Below are positions 8,522 through 16,336 of a DNA stretch of 64,000 nt, one piece after another. The position numbers were made by a program, and so were the translations under genes. The stretch is from Acinetobacter sp. C32I (lineage in GTDB: Bacteria; Pseudomonadota; Gammaproteobacteria; Pseudomonadales; Moraxellaceae): assembly GCF_023702715.1 (NCBI RefSeq), contig NZ_CP098480.1, positions 930,001 through 994,000 on the forward strand. The letters run 5' to 3'. Positions within the stretch are counted from its first letter, which is position 1, and each line of letters starts with the position of its first letter. Below the pieces are notes generated by a model, which did not search any database, had not been told where the DNA came from, and was given only the letters and a program-made list of their open reading frames with translations.

Positions 8522-9100
8522 TTAGAGCATGTTTTTTAACAAGCTACCAAAATAATCAAAGGCTTGTTTGGCACCCTGAATCACCTGCTCCTGTTCATTC
8601 TGGCTCAGCTCAGCCGTATCCAGTTCATTGATAAAATGCTTCCATACTTTTGCTCGTCCTTCTGGGTAGGCTGCCAAATTGCGTGCTCCAAACTCTGCAG
8701 ACAAGCCTAGCTGTTGTTGTGCTTGTTTAAATAAAAAGGCTGCGCCTAAAGTTGAACCTTCTGAGACATAGATCCAGCCTAAGGCTTCAGCAAAGCCGAC
8801 CTTTTCAGTAACCAGTTCCTGCACAGCAGGTCTGATCCCAAGATCATTGAGATCTAATAATGCAGCTTGTGAACGTCCACGAATATCCAAGTCGGTAATC
8901 AATGTAGAGACTTCAGGATGACGGAACAAATGTTCGACATTCTGCTGAAAATAATATTGCCCTAAAGTAAATTGAGCATAATGCTGCAAATCTGAAAAGA
9001 CTTGGGCTTGGTGCATCAACTGATGCATATATTCATGTTGACTCGCGGTTTTGGTTTTTAAATCTAAGGCAAGTTGATTGGTTGTGAGTAACGTTGACAT
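8522..9100 (-). CDS. hemO: Biliverdin-producing heme oxygenase (cluster A)
   Basis: This 192-residue all-helical heme oxygenase degrades imported heme to biliverdin, CO and Fe2+ in the cytoplasm. The proximal heme-ligand histidine is expected in QHEYMHQLMHQA near residue 22-26. The distal helix is the glycine-rich GWIYVSEGSTLGAAFLF, and ARNLAAYPEGRAKVW is shared word for word with the paralogue at 33250-33846. By eye the two are roughly 60 percent identical. ATG 9100 is preferred to an adjacent in-frame TTG because a GGAAAA stretch precedes it. It sits between fecR and ybaN. Confidence 0.92.
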   Translation of the reverse strand: MSTLLTTNQLALDLKTKTASQHEYMHQLMHQAQVFSDLQHYAQFTLGQYYFQQNVEHLFRHPEVSTLITDLDIRGRSQAALLDLNDLGIRPAVQELVTEKVGFAEALGWIYVSEGSTLGAAFLFKQAQQQLGLSAEFGARNLAAYPEGRAKVWKHFINELDTAELSQNEQEQVIQGAKQAFDYFGSLLKNML

Positions 9101-9169
9101 CAATTTTTCCAGTGTGTTTGCTATAACGGTACTACCCGTTCAACACGCAAAAGCTGACAATAAATTTTA

Positions 9170-10138
9170 TTATTTTTTCATATCTTTATGGTTTGCCTTA
9201 ATTTTAATCAAATGATCACTTAAATATCGATCCATTTTGACGGGATAACTCAACTCCAACGCCGCCTGTAAATCCGATAAATTATTTACAGGATAAGAAC
9301 CTGAGACTTTTAATTCACTCAATTGCGGATCAATGTCGATATATTGATGTTGATAACGCCCAATCTCTTGAAATAGCTGCGCCAAAGGCATGTTAAACGC
9401 CATAATCATCTGGTTTTTCCAAGCAAATACATTTGAATCTAAAGAGCCCAACGTTTTAAAGTTGCTATCGTCAAAACATAACTGTTCTCCAGCATGCACA
9501 ACCGTCATTTTTTGAGACCGCTTTAAACGAACTTTAACCGCACTTTCAATGACGCCTAAACAGGTTTGCTGTTGCTGGTTTTGTAGATATTGCACATTAA
9601 AAACGGTTCCAAGTGCTTGTAAATGAGCCGATTGAGTCTCTACAAAAAACGGGCGATAGCCCTGCTTTTCATGTGCAGTATGAATTTGTATTTCGCCATA
9701 ATGTAACTGGAGCGTTCGTTGTTGGGAGGTATAACGGATATCTAAAGCTGTATCGGTATTAAGCTGAAGTTGCGTTCCATCCTTAAGCTTCACCAATTTC
9801 TGTTCACCTTTCGCCGTGCTGTAATCGGCTAAGTACCAATATTTATAATCAGAGTGCCAAGCCGCCAGCCCTCCTAAACAGGCAAAACAAGCCACGATAA
9901 GTTGTTTGGTCCATTTAAACTGGGCTGCACGATTGCCTGTTTGGATAAGCGCTTGCCCATTCTCAGGAAAATACTCAAGGCCCATCAATAAGCGTTCTGC
10001 TTTAGACCATGCCATTTGATGCGCTGAACTTTGAGCTTTCCATTGTTCTAATTCAAATTGCTCAGCTTCGGTCAATTGAGCAGCCTGAATTTTTACAATC
10101 CATTCAGCGGCCTCAGTCAAAATTTGCGCTTGGGACAT
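9170..10138 (-). CDS. fecR: FecR-type anti-sigma/signal transducer (cluster A)
   Basis: This 322-residue inner-membrane regulator has an N-terminal cytoplasmic DUF4880-like domain (AAEWIVKIQ, then LEQWKAQSSAHQMAWSKAE). A single membrane segment follows (about residues 90-107, LIVACFACLGGLAAW). The periplasmic FecR domain has DGTQLQLNTDTALDI and ALGTVFNVQY, and there is a C-terminal STN-interacting domain. FecR proteins relay the ligand-bound state of a TonB receptor to an ECF sigma factor. It starts 7 bp after fecI. The ligand would be sensed by the receptor at 5278-7968. Confidence 0.93.
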   Translation of the reverse strand: MSQAQILTEAAEWIVKIQAAQLTEAEQFELEQWKAQSSAHQMAWSKAERLLMGLEYFPENGQALIQTGNRAAQFKWTKQLIVACFACLGGLAAWHSDYKYWYLADYSTAKGEQKLVKLKDGTQLQLNTDTALDIRYTSQQRTLQLHYGEIQIHTAHEKQGYRPFFVETQSAHLQALGTVFNVQYLQNQQQQTCLGVIESAVKVRLKRSQKMTVVHAGEQLCFDDSNFKTLGSLDSNVFAWKNQMIMAFNMPLAQLFQEIGRYQHQYIDIDPQLSELKVSGSYPVNNLSDLQAALELSYPVKMDRYLSDHLIKIKANHKDMKK

Positions 10139-10145
10139 TTAAATA

Positions 10146-10631
10146 TTAATCCATAACAACTAAACATTGCGCCAACACAGCCACCAAGTCTCGCATCACG
10201 GTTCGTGTCGAAATATTCAAACGCGTTGCGATTTCCTGTTGTGTCAGCCCTTCGAGTTGCGACCAGATAAAAACCTGTTGTTGACGTTCAGGTAACTGGT
10301 TGAGTAATTGATTAATTAAGCACAAAGATTCGATTGCTGAGATTTTTTGCTCAGGCGTAATTTCATCATATTCAGCTCGACTTGCAAGCGCCTCCAAGTA
10401 AGCTTTTTCTATTGATTTACGTTGGTACCAGTTGATTAACAATCCTTTCGCAACTGTCGTCAAAAGTGCCCGTGGCTGATCAAAATACAACTGATCTTTA
10501 CGTTTCAAGATACGAATAAAAGTATCATGGGCCAAATCCGCAGCGTCTTCACTATGATTAAGACGTCGCTTTAACCATTGATATAACCAAGAGTGATGAT
10601 GACGATAGAGCGTATTGATGGGATCAGACAT
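10146..10631 (-). CDS. fecI: FecI-type ECF sigma factor (cluster A)
   Basis: This 161-residue iron-starvation ECF sigma factor has region 2 at residues 10-75 (DLAHDTFIRILKR, then QPRALLTTVAKGLLINW) and region 4 at about 105-155 (LPERQQQVFIWSQLEGLTQQEIATRLNIS, helix-turn-helix). It directs RNA polymerase to the cognate receptor promoter when released by FecR. A Fur-like box at 10640-10658 directly precedes it. It heads the leftward cluster fecI-fecR-hemO-ybaN-receptor. Confidence 0.93.
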   Translation of the reverse strand: MSDPINTLYRHHHSWLYQWLKRRLNHSEDAADLAHDTFIRILKRKDQLYFDQPRALLTTVAKGLLINWYQRKSIEKAYLEALASRAEYDEITPEQKISAIESLCLINQLLNQLPERQQQVFIWSQLEGLTQQEIATRLNISTRTVMRDLVAVLAQCLVVMD

Positions 10632-10639
10632 TTTTAAAG

Positions 10640-10658
10640 GATAATGAGAATTATTAGC
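10640..10658. promoter_or_regulatory. Fur-like box upstream of fecI (cluster A)
   Basis: The bases GATAATGAGAATTATTAGC match the 19-bp Fur consensus at 16 of 19 positions and lie about 9 bp before the sigma-factor start. This predicts iron repression of the whole cluster. Confidence 0.7.
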
Positions 10659-10843
10659 AATATCTTAACAAAAATAAGTGAAGAAAAATGCCTCTTTTTC
10701 TTGCTCAAATAATTTTTTAATTTTCCTTCTGCTCGCAGGCATTGAATGTTAAAGGTTTTTAACATCCAATGTCGTTCAATACATCAGGTTAAAAATTCGT
10801 TATAATTGTTTAAATTTCAAACTTATACAGCCATTTTAATGCT
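10659..10843. other. Intergenic stretch with imperfect inverted repeat
   Basis: The gap between the lrgB end and the fecI promoter is AT-rich. It holds an imperfect hairpin near 10740-10771 (CATTGAATGTTAAA against TTAACATCCAATG) without a clear T-run. It could end lrgB transcription weakly. I see no gene. Confidence 0.4.
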
Positions 10844-11533
10844 TCAGATCAGCATCCATAAATGAATCGCATAGGGTCCAACTAGTACCATTAAAATACC
10901 CGCAATCACCATGGTTAAACTTGCGATTACCCCTTCTTCACTATTACGTTGTTGTGCTCTCACAGTACCAAAACCATGTGCTGCATTCCCCAATGCTGCG
11001 CCGTTTGCTACATTGGAACGGATTTTAGTAATCGCTAAAATGGCATCGCCACAAATCATCCCGACCAAGCCAGTAATCACCGTAAATAAAGAAACCAAAG
11101 CCGCCGAACCATGAATATCTTCTGCCAAAATCATGGCGAAAGGTGTTGAAATAGAGCGTGCCATCAAACTATTGGTCACTTCAGGGCTAAAATGAAATAA
11201 CTTTGCCATCTCATAAGCAGACATCACCCCGACACTCATCCCCACCACAATCGCAATCGACAAGACCCCCAAGTTTTTATGAATCGTGTCTCGATAACGG
11301 TAAATTGGCACGGCGAATGCAACAGTTGCTGGTCCTAGTAAACCCACAATCCACTGCGTATCTTGTGCATAGGTTTGATATGAAATTCCAAAGATCGCCA
11401 TCAACACAATCGTGAGTACAGGCACACTAATCGCAGGAGATAACCATAGTTTCGGATGTTTTTGATAGACACGCTTTGCCACGAGGTAAGCAAGCAGCGT
11501 CCAGATCAAGCAAGCTATTGACCAAATATTCAT
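10844..11533 (-). CDS. lrgB: LrgB/CidB family membrane protein
   Basis: This 229-residue multi-helix inner-membrane protein belongs to the LrgB family, partner of holin-like LrgA/CidA and linked to murein hydrolase control, programmed lysis and small-acid export in other bacteria. The conserved block MARSISTPFAMILAEDIHG and the following VVTGLVG-like and NAAHGFGTVRA segments are present. I chose ATG 11533, which has GAGG about 8 bp upstream and lies 10 bp after lrgA. The longer in-frame version would begin inside lrgA. It is the second gene of the lrgAB operon. Confidence 0.92.
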   Translation of the reverse strand: MNIWSIACLIWTLLAYLVAKRVYQKHPKLWLSPAISVPVLTIVLMAIFGISYQTYAQDTQWIVGLLGPATVAFAVPIYRYRDTIHKNLGVLSIAIVVGMSVGVMSAYEMAKLFHFSPEVTNSLMARSISTPFAMILAEDIHGSAALVSLFTVITGLVGMICGDAILAITKIRSNVANGAALGNAAHGFGTVRAQQRNSEEGVIASLTMVIAGILMVLVGPYAIHLWMLI

Positions 11534-11543
11534 ATTGACGGCC

Positions 11544-11975
11544 TCAGATGTGCTTATGCTGAAAGTGTTTACGTGCATGTAGATAGCTTTTTAAGCGGTT
11601 GTAATAATGAATGGTTAAACAGGTACTCAACATGACCAAAATAGTACCAATGGCAATACTCAATACAATTTGCCAGCCTTCGGTCATAAACAGACTTTTA
11701 TATTGCACGACAGCGACCACCACAGGTACAAAAAACAGTAATAGCTCACCTAAGACAAAGGTCGCGCCCATTGCCACTTGATCCATCTTAATGACTTTAA
11801 AAAACAGGCAGAAAAGCAGTAGAAACATACCCAATATACCTGCTGAAATTGGGATACCGAGTTTCTGGTTTAAGACATAACCTGCCAACCAGAATCCAGC
11901 AAGAATCAAAATTTGTTTCACTAAGGCCAAGAATGAATTTTGTGGGAGAGATTCAGAAACAGCTTCGGTACTCAT
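11544..11975 (-). CDS. lrgA: LrgA/CidA family holin-like protein
   Basis: This 143-residue LrgA/CidA protein has four hydrophobic segments. The family block LGIPISAGILGMFLLLFCLF and the following FFVPVVVAVVQY region are recognisable. It forms the first gene of lrgAB and is divergent from a CidR-type LysR gene 110 bp away, which probably controls it. The C-terminus is basic and cytoplasmic (YNRLKSYLHARKHFQHKH). Confidence 0.9.
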   Translation of the reverse strand: MSTEAVSESLPQNSFLALVKQILILAGFWLAGYVLNQKLGIPISAGILGMFLLLFCLFFKVIKMDQVAMGATFVLGELLLFFVPVVVAVVQYKSLFMTEGWQIVLSIAIGTILVMLSTCLTIHYYNRLKSYLHARKHFQHKHI

Positions 11976-12033
11976 TTAACAACATCAAATGGTGAACAAC
12001 ATGATGATCTTATCCCGTGTGTATCGATGTAAT

Positions 12034-12078
12034 ATGAATTATTCATGCTAAAATTATGCCTAAATGGAATAATTTTAG
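12034..12078. promoter_or_regulatory. Two dyads between lrgA and its LysR regulator
   Basis: ATGAATTATTCAT (12034-12046) is a perfect odd-length palindrome. CTAAAATTAT (12048-12057) pairs perfectly with ATAATTTTAG (12069-12078) across 11 bp, just before the LysR start. Such paired sites between divergent genes are typical recognition and autoregulation elements of LysR regulators. The role is inferred. Confidence 0.55.
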
Positions 12079-12085
12079 GTTTGTT

Positions 12086-13003
12086 ATGCTTTCACTAAAA
12101 TCATTACAATGCTTTGTCAGTTTGGTAAACAGTAAAAGCTTTACCCGTACTGCTGAAGAGCTTTCCCTGACGCAGCCGACCATCAGTAAAATGCTGCAAC
12201 AGCTTGAAGAACAGCTTCAGGTGGCATTATTTGTAAAACCTGAACATGGTCGAAAAAGACAGGTTGAACTGACTGAAATCGGGCAACGTGTTTATCAGCA
12301 TGCGCTCGGACTATTACAAGCCGAACAAAATATCTTTCTGGAAATTGAAAATTACCAACAATTAAAAACTGGTACCTTAAAACTCGGTGTGCCACCTCTC
12401 GGTTCACAACTACTCACCACCGCCCTATTTGATTATCATCGACAATGGCCAGATATCGAACTTGCTTTTCTTGAAGTCGGTTCTCGAGGGATCGAGCAAG
12501 CCCTGTTGAATAATGAACTGGACGTCGGCGTGTTATTACAGCCCTTTGATCATCAAATTTTCAACAGTATCGAACTGTGTAATTACCCACTGATGGTGGT
12601 ATTGAGAAGAGATGCAACTTGGGCAACCCGCAAGAAAATAAATCTGGAAGAACTACAACAGCAATCCTTTCTGATGTTTCCTGAAAATTTTTCGCTCAAC
12701 AGCATCATTCTTGACGCCTGCCAACAGCATGGCTTTTATCCAAGTATTGCTTGCCGTACCAGCCAATGGAATTTATTGGCGGATATGGTGCTACAACGTA
12801 TGGGCATTGCTCTACTACCACAATATTATACCGATATGCTTGATCCAACCTTATTCGCTGCAATCCCGCTGGAAAAACCCAACATTCAATGGCATTTAGC
12901 CATGGCATGGAAAAAGAACCTTCCGGTCTCTCCAGCAGTACAAGCATGGCTCAGTGTAATTCATCAACATTTTCAAAAGATTAAACCCATGTTAGAGCTG
13001 TAA
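12086..13003 (+). CDS. LysR-family regulator, probable CidR-type controller of lrgAB
   Basis: This 305-residue LysR regulator has a winged-helix DNA-binding domain at residues 1-60 (LKSLQCFVSLVNSKSFTRTA, then LSLTQPTISKMLQQLEEQL) and a periplasmic-binding-protein-like effector domain from about residue 90. The ATG at 12086 gives the standard LysR N-terminus and has TTAGGT upstream. The in-frame ATG at 12056 would add ten atypical residues. It is divergent from lrgAB, the arrangement of cidR genes, which sense acetate-like metabolites in other bacteria. The effector here is not known. Confidence 0.88.
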   Translation: MLSLKSLQCFVSLVNSKSFTRTAEELSLTQPTISKMLQQLEEQLQVALFVKPEHGRKRQVELTEIGQRVYQHALGLLQAEQNIFLEIENYQQLKTGTLKLGVPPLGSQLLTTALFDYHRQWPDIELAFLEVGSRGIEQALLNNELDVGVLLQPFDHQIFNSIELCNYPLMVVLRRDATWATRKKINLEELQQQSFLMFPENFSLNSIILDACQQHGFYPSIACRTSQWNLLADMVLQRMGIALLPQYYTDMLDPTLFAAIPLEKPNIQWHLAMAWKKNLPVSPAVQAWLSVIHQHFQKIKPMLEL

Positions 13004-13117
13004 AAAGAGGAATAATCTTTGCAGAAAAATGGATAAAGCATTAGCACAAAAAAGCTACCCAATCTTGGGTCAGCTCGCCTAGACTAGAATGATCTATTGA
13101 TCATATGGCATATAACA

Positions 13118-13969
13118 ATGAGCGATTCAAACTATATTCCCCCACAAGTTTGGCAATGGACTGGAGAAAAATCTGATTTAAATCAACCCACGTCTGGCAG
13201 CCGCTATGAACATACATTACCTATTGGTAAACATCCGCTTCAATTGTATTCATTGGCAACGCCAAATGGCCAGAAAGTGACGATCCTGCTTGAGGAACTA
13301 TTAGCTTTGGGATATCAAGATGCCGAATATGATGCATGGTTGATTAAAATTGGAGAAGGCCAACAATTCAGCAGTGGCTTTGTCGAAATTAACCCCAACT
13401 CTAAAATCCCAGCATTAGTTGATCATAGCCAAAATCCACCATTACGTATTTTTGAATCAGGTTCAATTTTGCTTTACCTAGCCGAAAAATTTAAAGCCTT
13501 TATCCCAACAGATATCGCTGCACGTACCGAATGTCTGAACTGGCTATTTTGGCAAATGGGAAGCGCACCCTATCTTGGTGGTGGCTTAGGGCATTTTTAT
13601 GCTTATGCACCTGTGAAAATTGAATATGCCATTAATCGCTTTGCGATGGAAACCAAGCGCTTATTGGATGTTTTAGATCAACACTTAGCGAAAAATGAAT
13701 ATTTGGCTGGTACAGAATACACCATTGCCGATATTGCGGCTTTTCCTTGGTACGGCAGCCTGGTCAAAGGTTGGGTCTATAATGCAGATGAATTTCTAGC
13801 AGTAGATCAATATAAACATGTACAACGCTGGGCAGATGCGATTCTGGCGCGTCCCGCTGTGCAACGAGGACGAATGGTCAACCGTACTTTCGGAGACTTG
13901 GAAACCCAGCTACATGAACGCCACGATGCAAGTGATTTTGAAACTAAAACTCAAGATAAACTCCAATAG
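13118..13969 (+). CDS. yghU: YghU-type glutathione S-transferase
   Basis: This 283-residue protein is of the nu-class/YghU glutathione-S-transferase family, which reduces disulfides and organic hydroperoxides with glutathione. The thioredoxin-fold half contains LYSLATPNGQKVTILLEE and the glutathione-binding NPNSKIPALVD and FESGSILLYLAEK. The helical half has GHFYAYAP and TIADIAAFPWYG. The ATG at 13118 begins MSDSNYIPP, the typical YghU opening, so the seven residues upstream are unlikely to be translated. It is a single-gene unit. Confidence 0.9.
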   Translation: MSDSNYIPPQVWQWTGEKSDLNQPTSGSRYEHTLPIGKHPLQLYSLATPNGQKVTILLEELLALGYQDAEYDAWLIKIGEGQQFSSGFVEINPNSKIPALVDHSQNPPLRIFESGSILLYLAEKFKAFIPTDIAARTECLNWLFWQMGSAPYLGGGLGHFYAYAPVKIEYAINRFAMETKRLLDVLDQHLAKNEYLAGTEYTIADIAAFPWYGSLVKGWVYNADEFLAVDQYKHVQRWADAILARPAVQRGRMVNRTFGDLETQLHERHDASDFETKTQDKLQ

Positions 13970-14068
13970 TATCTCTTAAATAATTGATTTCAATGATGAC
14001 ACTGGCAAGCAAATCCATTTACCAGTGTCGTGATTGCTTAGTTGAATGAGCAGATAAAGATCCGTGTC

Positions 14069-15484
14069 TTAGTTATTCCGCACTTTTTGTTGAATGAGCT
14101 CAAACAGTTTTGCACATGCTGGTTCGACATGAGCCTGAGGCGCTGTAGCAATTCCTAATAAGAGTCCACGATGCTGGTCCTGATCTTGATGATACCAAAT
14201 CGATAATGGTGCTGGTGCCATTCCCAAAGCTGCAGCCTCACGTGCTATTGCAACATCAGAAATATCCGCAGGAAGCTTGATTAACACCGATAATCCAGCA
14301 GTGGTAACATCGGAACCTAAACGTATCAAGGTGGCTTTTAACTCATCTCGTTGTGAGAGGTAGAGTCGTTTCGTGCGTCTGAGATGTCGGAGAAAGTGCC
14401 CCTCTTTGATAAATCTTAATATCGCAATTTGTAACGACGGTGATGGTGCTGGAGAGAGTGCCGCCGTCACTTCAGAATAACGATGGATCAGGGACGTTGG
14501 GACAACTGCAAATCCAATTCTCAATTGGGGATTAATGGTTTTACTAAATGTACCTAAATGAATCACACGCTTGGATTGATCTAAAGAAAATAACGCAGGT
14601 GCAGACTTGCCATCCAGTTGTAACTCACCTAAATAATCATCTTCAATCAACCACATATTATTTTCGGCTGCCCACGCTAATAATTTTAATCGGCGTGCTA
14701 ATGATAAAGTGCCACCCAAAGGTGCTTGCTGCCCTGGCGTACACAGAGCCAAGGTCGCATCTGCAGCATGTTTTATTGCGAAATCAATATCCATTCCTTC
14801 ATTATCAACAGGAATGGGCTCAATATCGACACCTCCCACCTGCAACGCATATTTGGATAAAGGAAAGCCAGGATCTTCTACCCAAGCCTTTTGCCCCTTA
14901 ACTTGCAACGCATGTAAGCTCAGCCCTAAGCCACTGGCAAAACCTGAAGTAATAAACACTTGCTCTGGCGAACATTCAATACCGCGACTGATTGCCAAAT
15001 ACGCAGCAATTTCTCTGCGTAACTCAAATTCTCCTCTAGGATCTGGATAAGCAAGCCAACCACTATTTTCTTCTCGTATCGCTTGTGATCTGATTCGATT
15101 AAACGCCTTGGCAGGAAATATGTCTTTTGCGGGCACACCCAATTGAAATATACCGTGCCCAGAAGTCATCTCTAAATACATTTCAATAAAAGAACCCGCT
15201 TTAGGCAGCTCTTGGACAGGATTGGATTTCATTTGCCGATAGGCAACACGCGTTCCAGCCGATCTAGAGGCGAAAATGAATTGCCTATCCATCAGACGAT
15301 CATAAGCAATCTTCACAGTTCCTCTAGACACACCAAGCTGTGTGGCCAAGTCAATCCACGATGGCAGACGATCGCCCTCATTCCAGAGGCCAGCAATAAT
15401 GGCTTTTTCAATACCTATGCGGATTTGCTCTGCTAACGGGATTTTTAGTTTGCGATCAATATCAAAATAAATAGATGTTTGCAT
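14069..15484 (-). CDS. MocR-family (GntR/aminotransferase) transcriptional regulator
   Basis: This 471-residue regulator joins an N-terminal GntR winged helix (about residues 8-75, with IPLAEQIRIGIEKAI and LGVSRGTVKIAYDRLM) to a fold-type I aminotransferase-like domain. The second domain shows PLP-site features such as DDYLGELQLDG and the lysine in FSKTINPQLRIGF. MocR regulators sense PLP-bound amines or amino acids. The ATG at 15484 gives the usual GntR start. The gene is divergent from a carboxymuconolactone-decarboxylase-like gene 95 bp away, which is its likely target. Confidence 0.9.
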   Translation of the reverse strand: MQTSIYFDIDRKLKIPLAEQIRIGIEKAIIAGLWNEGDRLPSWIDLATQLGVSRGTVKIAYDRLMDRQFIFASRSAGTRVAYRQMKSNPVQELPKAGSFIEMYLEMTSGHGIFQLGVPAKDIFPAKAFNRIRSQAIREENSGWLAYPDPRGEFELRREIAAYLAISRGIECSPEQVFITSGFASGLGLSLHALQVKGQKAWVEDPGFPLSKYALQVGGVDIEPIPVDNEGMDIDFAIKHAADATLALCTPGQQAPLGGTLSLARRLKLLAWAAENNMWLIEDDYLGELQLDGKSAPALFSLDQSKRVIHLGTFSKTINPQLRIGFAVVPTSLIHRYSEVTAALSPAPSPSLQIAILRFIKEGHFLRHLRRTKRLYLSQRDELKATLIRLGSDVTTAGLSVLIKLPADISDVAIAREAAALGMAPAPLSIWYHQDQDQHRGLLLGIATAPQAHVEPACAKLFELIQQKVRNN

Positions 15485-15579
15485 TCGTGGTATATAAAAA
15501 TAATTTGTTTTTGGTTCAAGATTTTGTACTACAACTGCTAGACAATAACAACATTCAATCAAATGACAGGTATTTCAGC

Positions 15580-16032
15580 ATGACTCAAAGAATCGACTAC
15601 AACAACATTGCGCCTTTAGGAATGAAAGCATTCGGTGGTGTTTATAGCTATGTACTTCAATGTGGGCTGTCCACTGAATTGATCGAATTGGTATTCTTAC
15701 GCGTCTCTCAAATCAATAACTGTGCTTATTGTCTTGATATGCATACGCGTGATCTGCTCAAAAAAGGTGTGGCAATAGAAAAAATCGCATTGGTTCAAGC
15801 ATGGGATGAAGCTGGAACACTGTTTAATGAAAGAGAGCGTGCTGCATTAAACTGGGCAGAGTCAGTCACTAAAGTTGCTGAAACGCATGTTCCTTATGAT
15901 GACTTTCAAAGAGCTCAAGACTTATTCTCAGAAAAGGAACTGGTTGATTTAACCATTGCCATCAATCTGATGAATGCTTATAACCGTATGGCGATTAGCT
16001 TTAGAAGTGTGCCTCAGGCAGCGATTCGTTAG
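15580..16032 (+). CDS. Carboxymuconolactone decarboxylase/AhpD-like protein
   Basis: This 150-residue helical protein has the AhpD-type active-site pattern NCAYCLDMH (CxxC followed by His). Such proteins act as peroxide- or disulfide-reducing partners or as small decarboxylases. The start at 15580 is preceded by GACAGG at a suitable distance. Upstream in-frame codons to 15475 overlap the MocR gene. Divergence from MocR suggests regulation by it. This pairing of MocR with an AhpD-like protein is common in Acinetobacter-type genomes, as far as I recall. Confidence 0.88.
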   Translation: MTQRIDYNNIAPLGMKAFGGVYSYVLQCGLSTELIELVFLRVSQINNCAYCLDMHTRDLLKKGVAIEKIALVQAWDEAGTLFNERERAALNWAESVTKVAETHVPYDDFQRAQDLFSEKELVDLTIAINLMNAYNRMAISFRSVPQAAIR

Positions 16033-16046
16033 AATAAAACATGCTG

Positions 16047-16090
16047 TTTTTACAAGTTTAGTTTTGGAAATCGAACTAGGCTTGTAAAAA
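16047..16090. terminator. Hairpin in the 16033-16336 gap
   Basis: TTTTTACAAG (16047-16056) pairs perfectly with CTTGTAAAAA (16081-16090), with a further partial inner stem. It lies directly after the AhpD-like gene. The remaining 240 bp of the gap are AT-rich and I see nothing else in them. Confidence 0.5.
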
Positions 16091-16336
16091 TATAAAGCCT
16101 GTAATCACCTGAATATTACTGATTAAAACAACTTAAATCTTTATGAAGTAATATTTTACCTATCCATATAATAGATAAAAATTTTAAAACTTAAATGTAA
16201 CCATTTGTATTCATTAAATATTAAAATTTATAACACTTTTTTAAACCACGTCCTCTGCCCTTAAAAAGCCTGTTAATTGCGTGTTTTTCGCTATTTTTTA
16301 TTCTGCAATTTGGCTTTATTCTGAAATGTAAAATGG

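Noticed and set aside
14548..15050. Two overlapping plus-strand ORFs of about 115 codons inside the MocR gene
   Set aside because: They are antisense to a gene with a clear two-domain match and show no family features.
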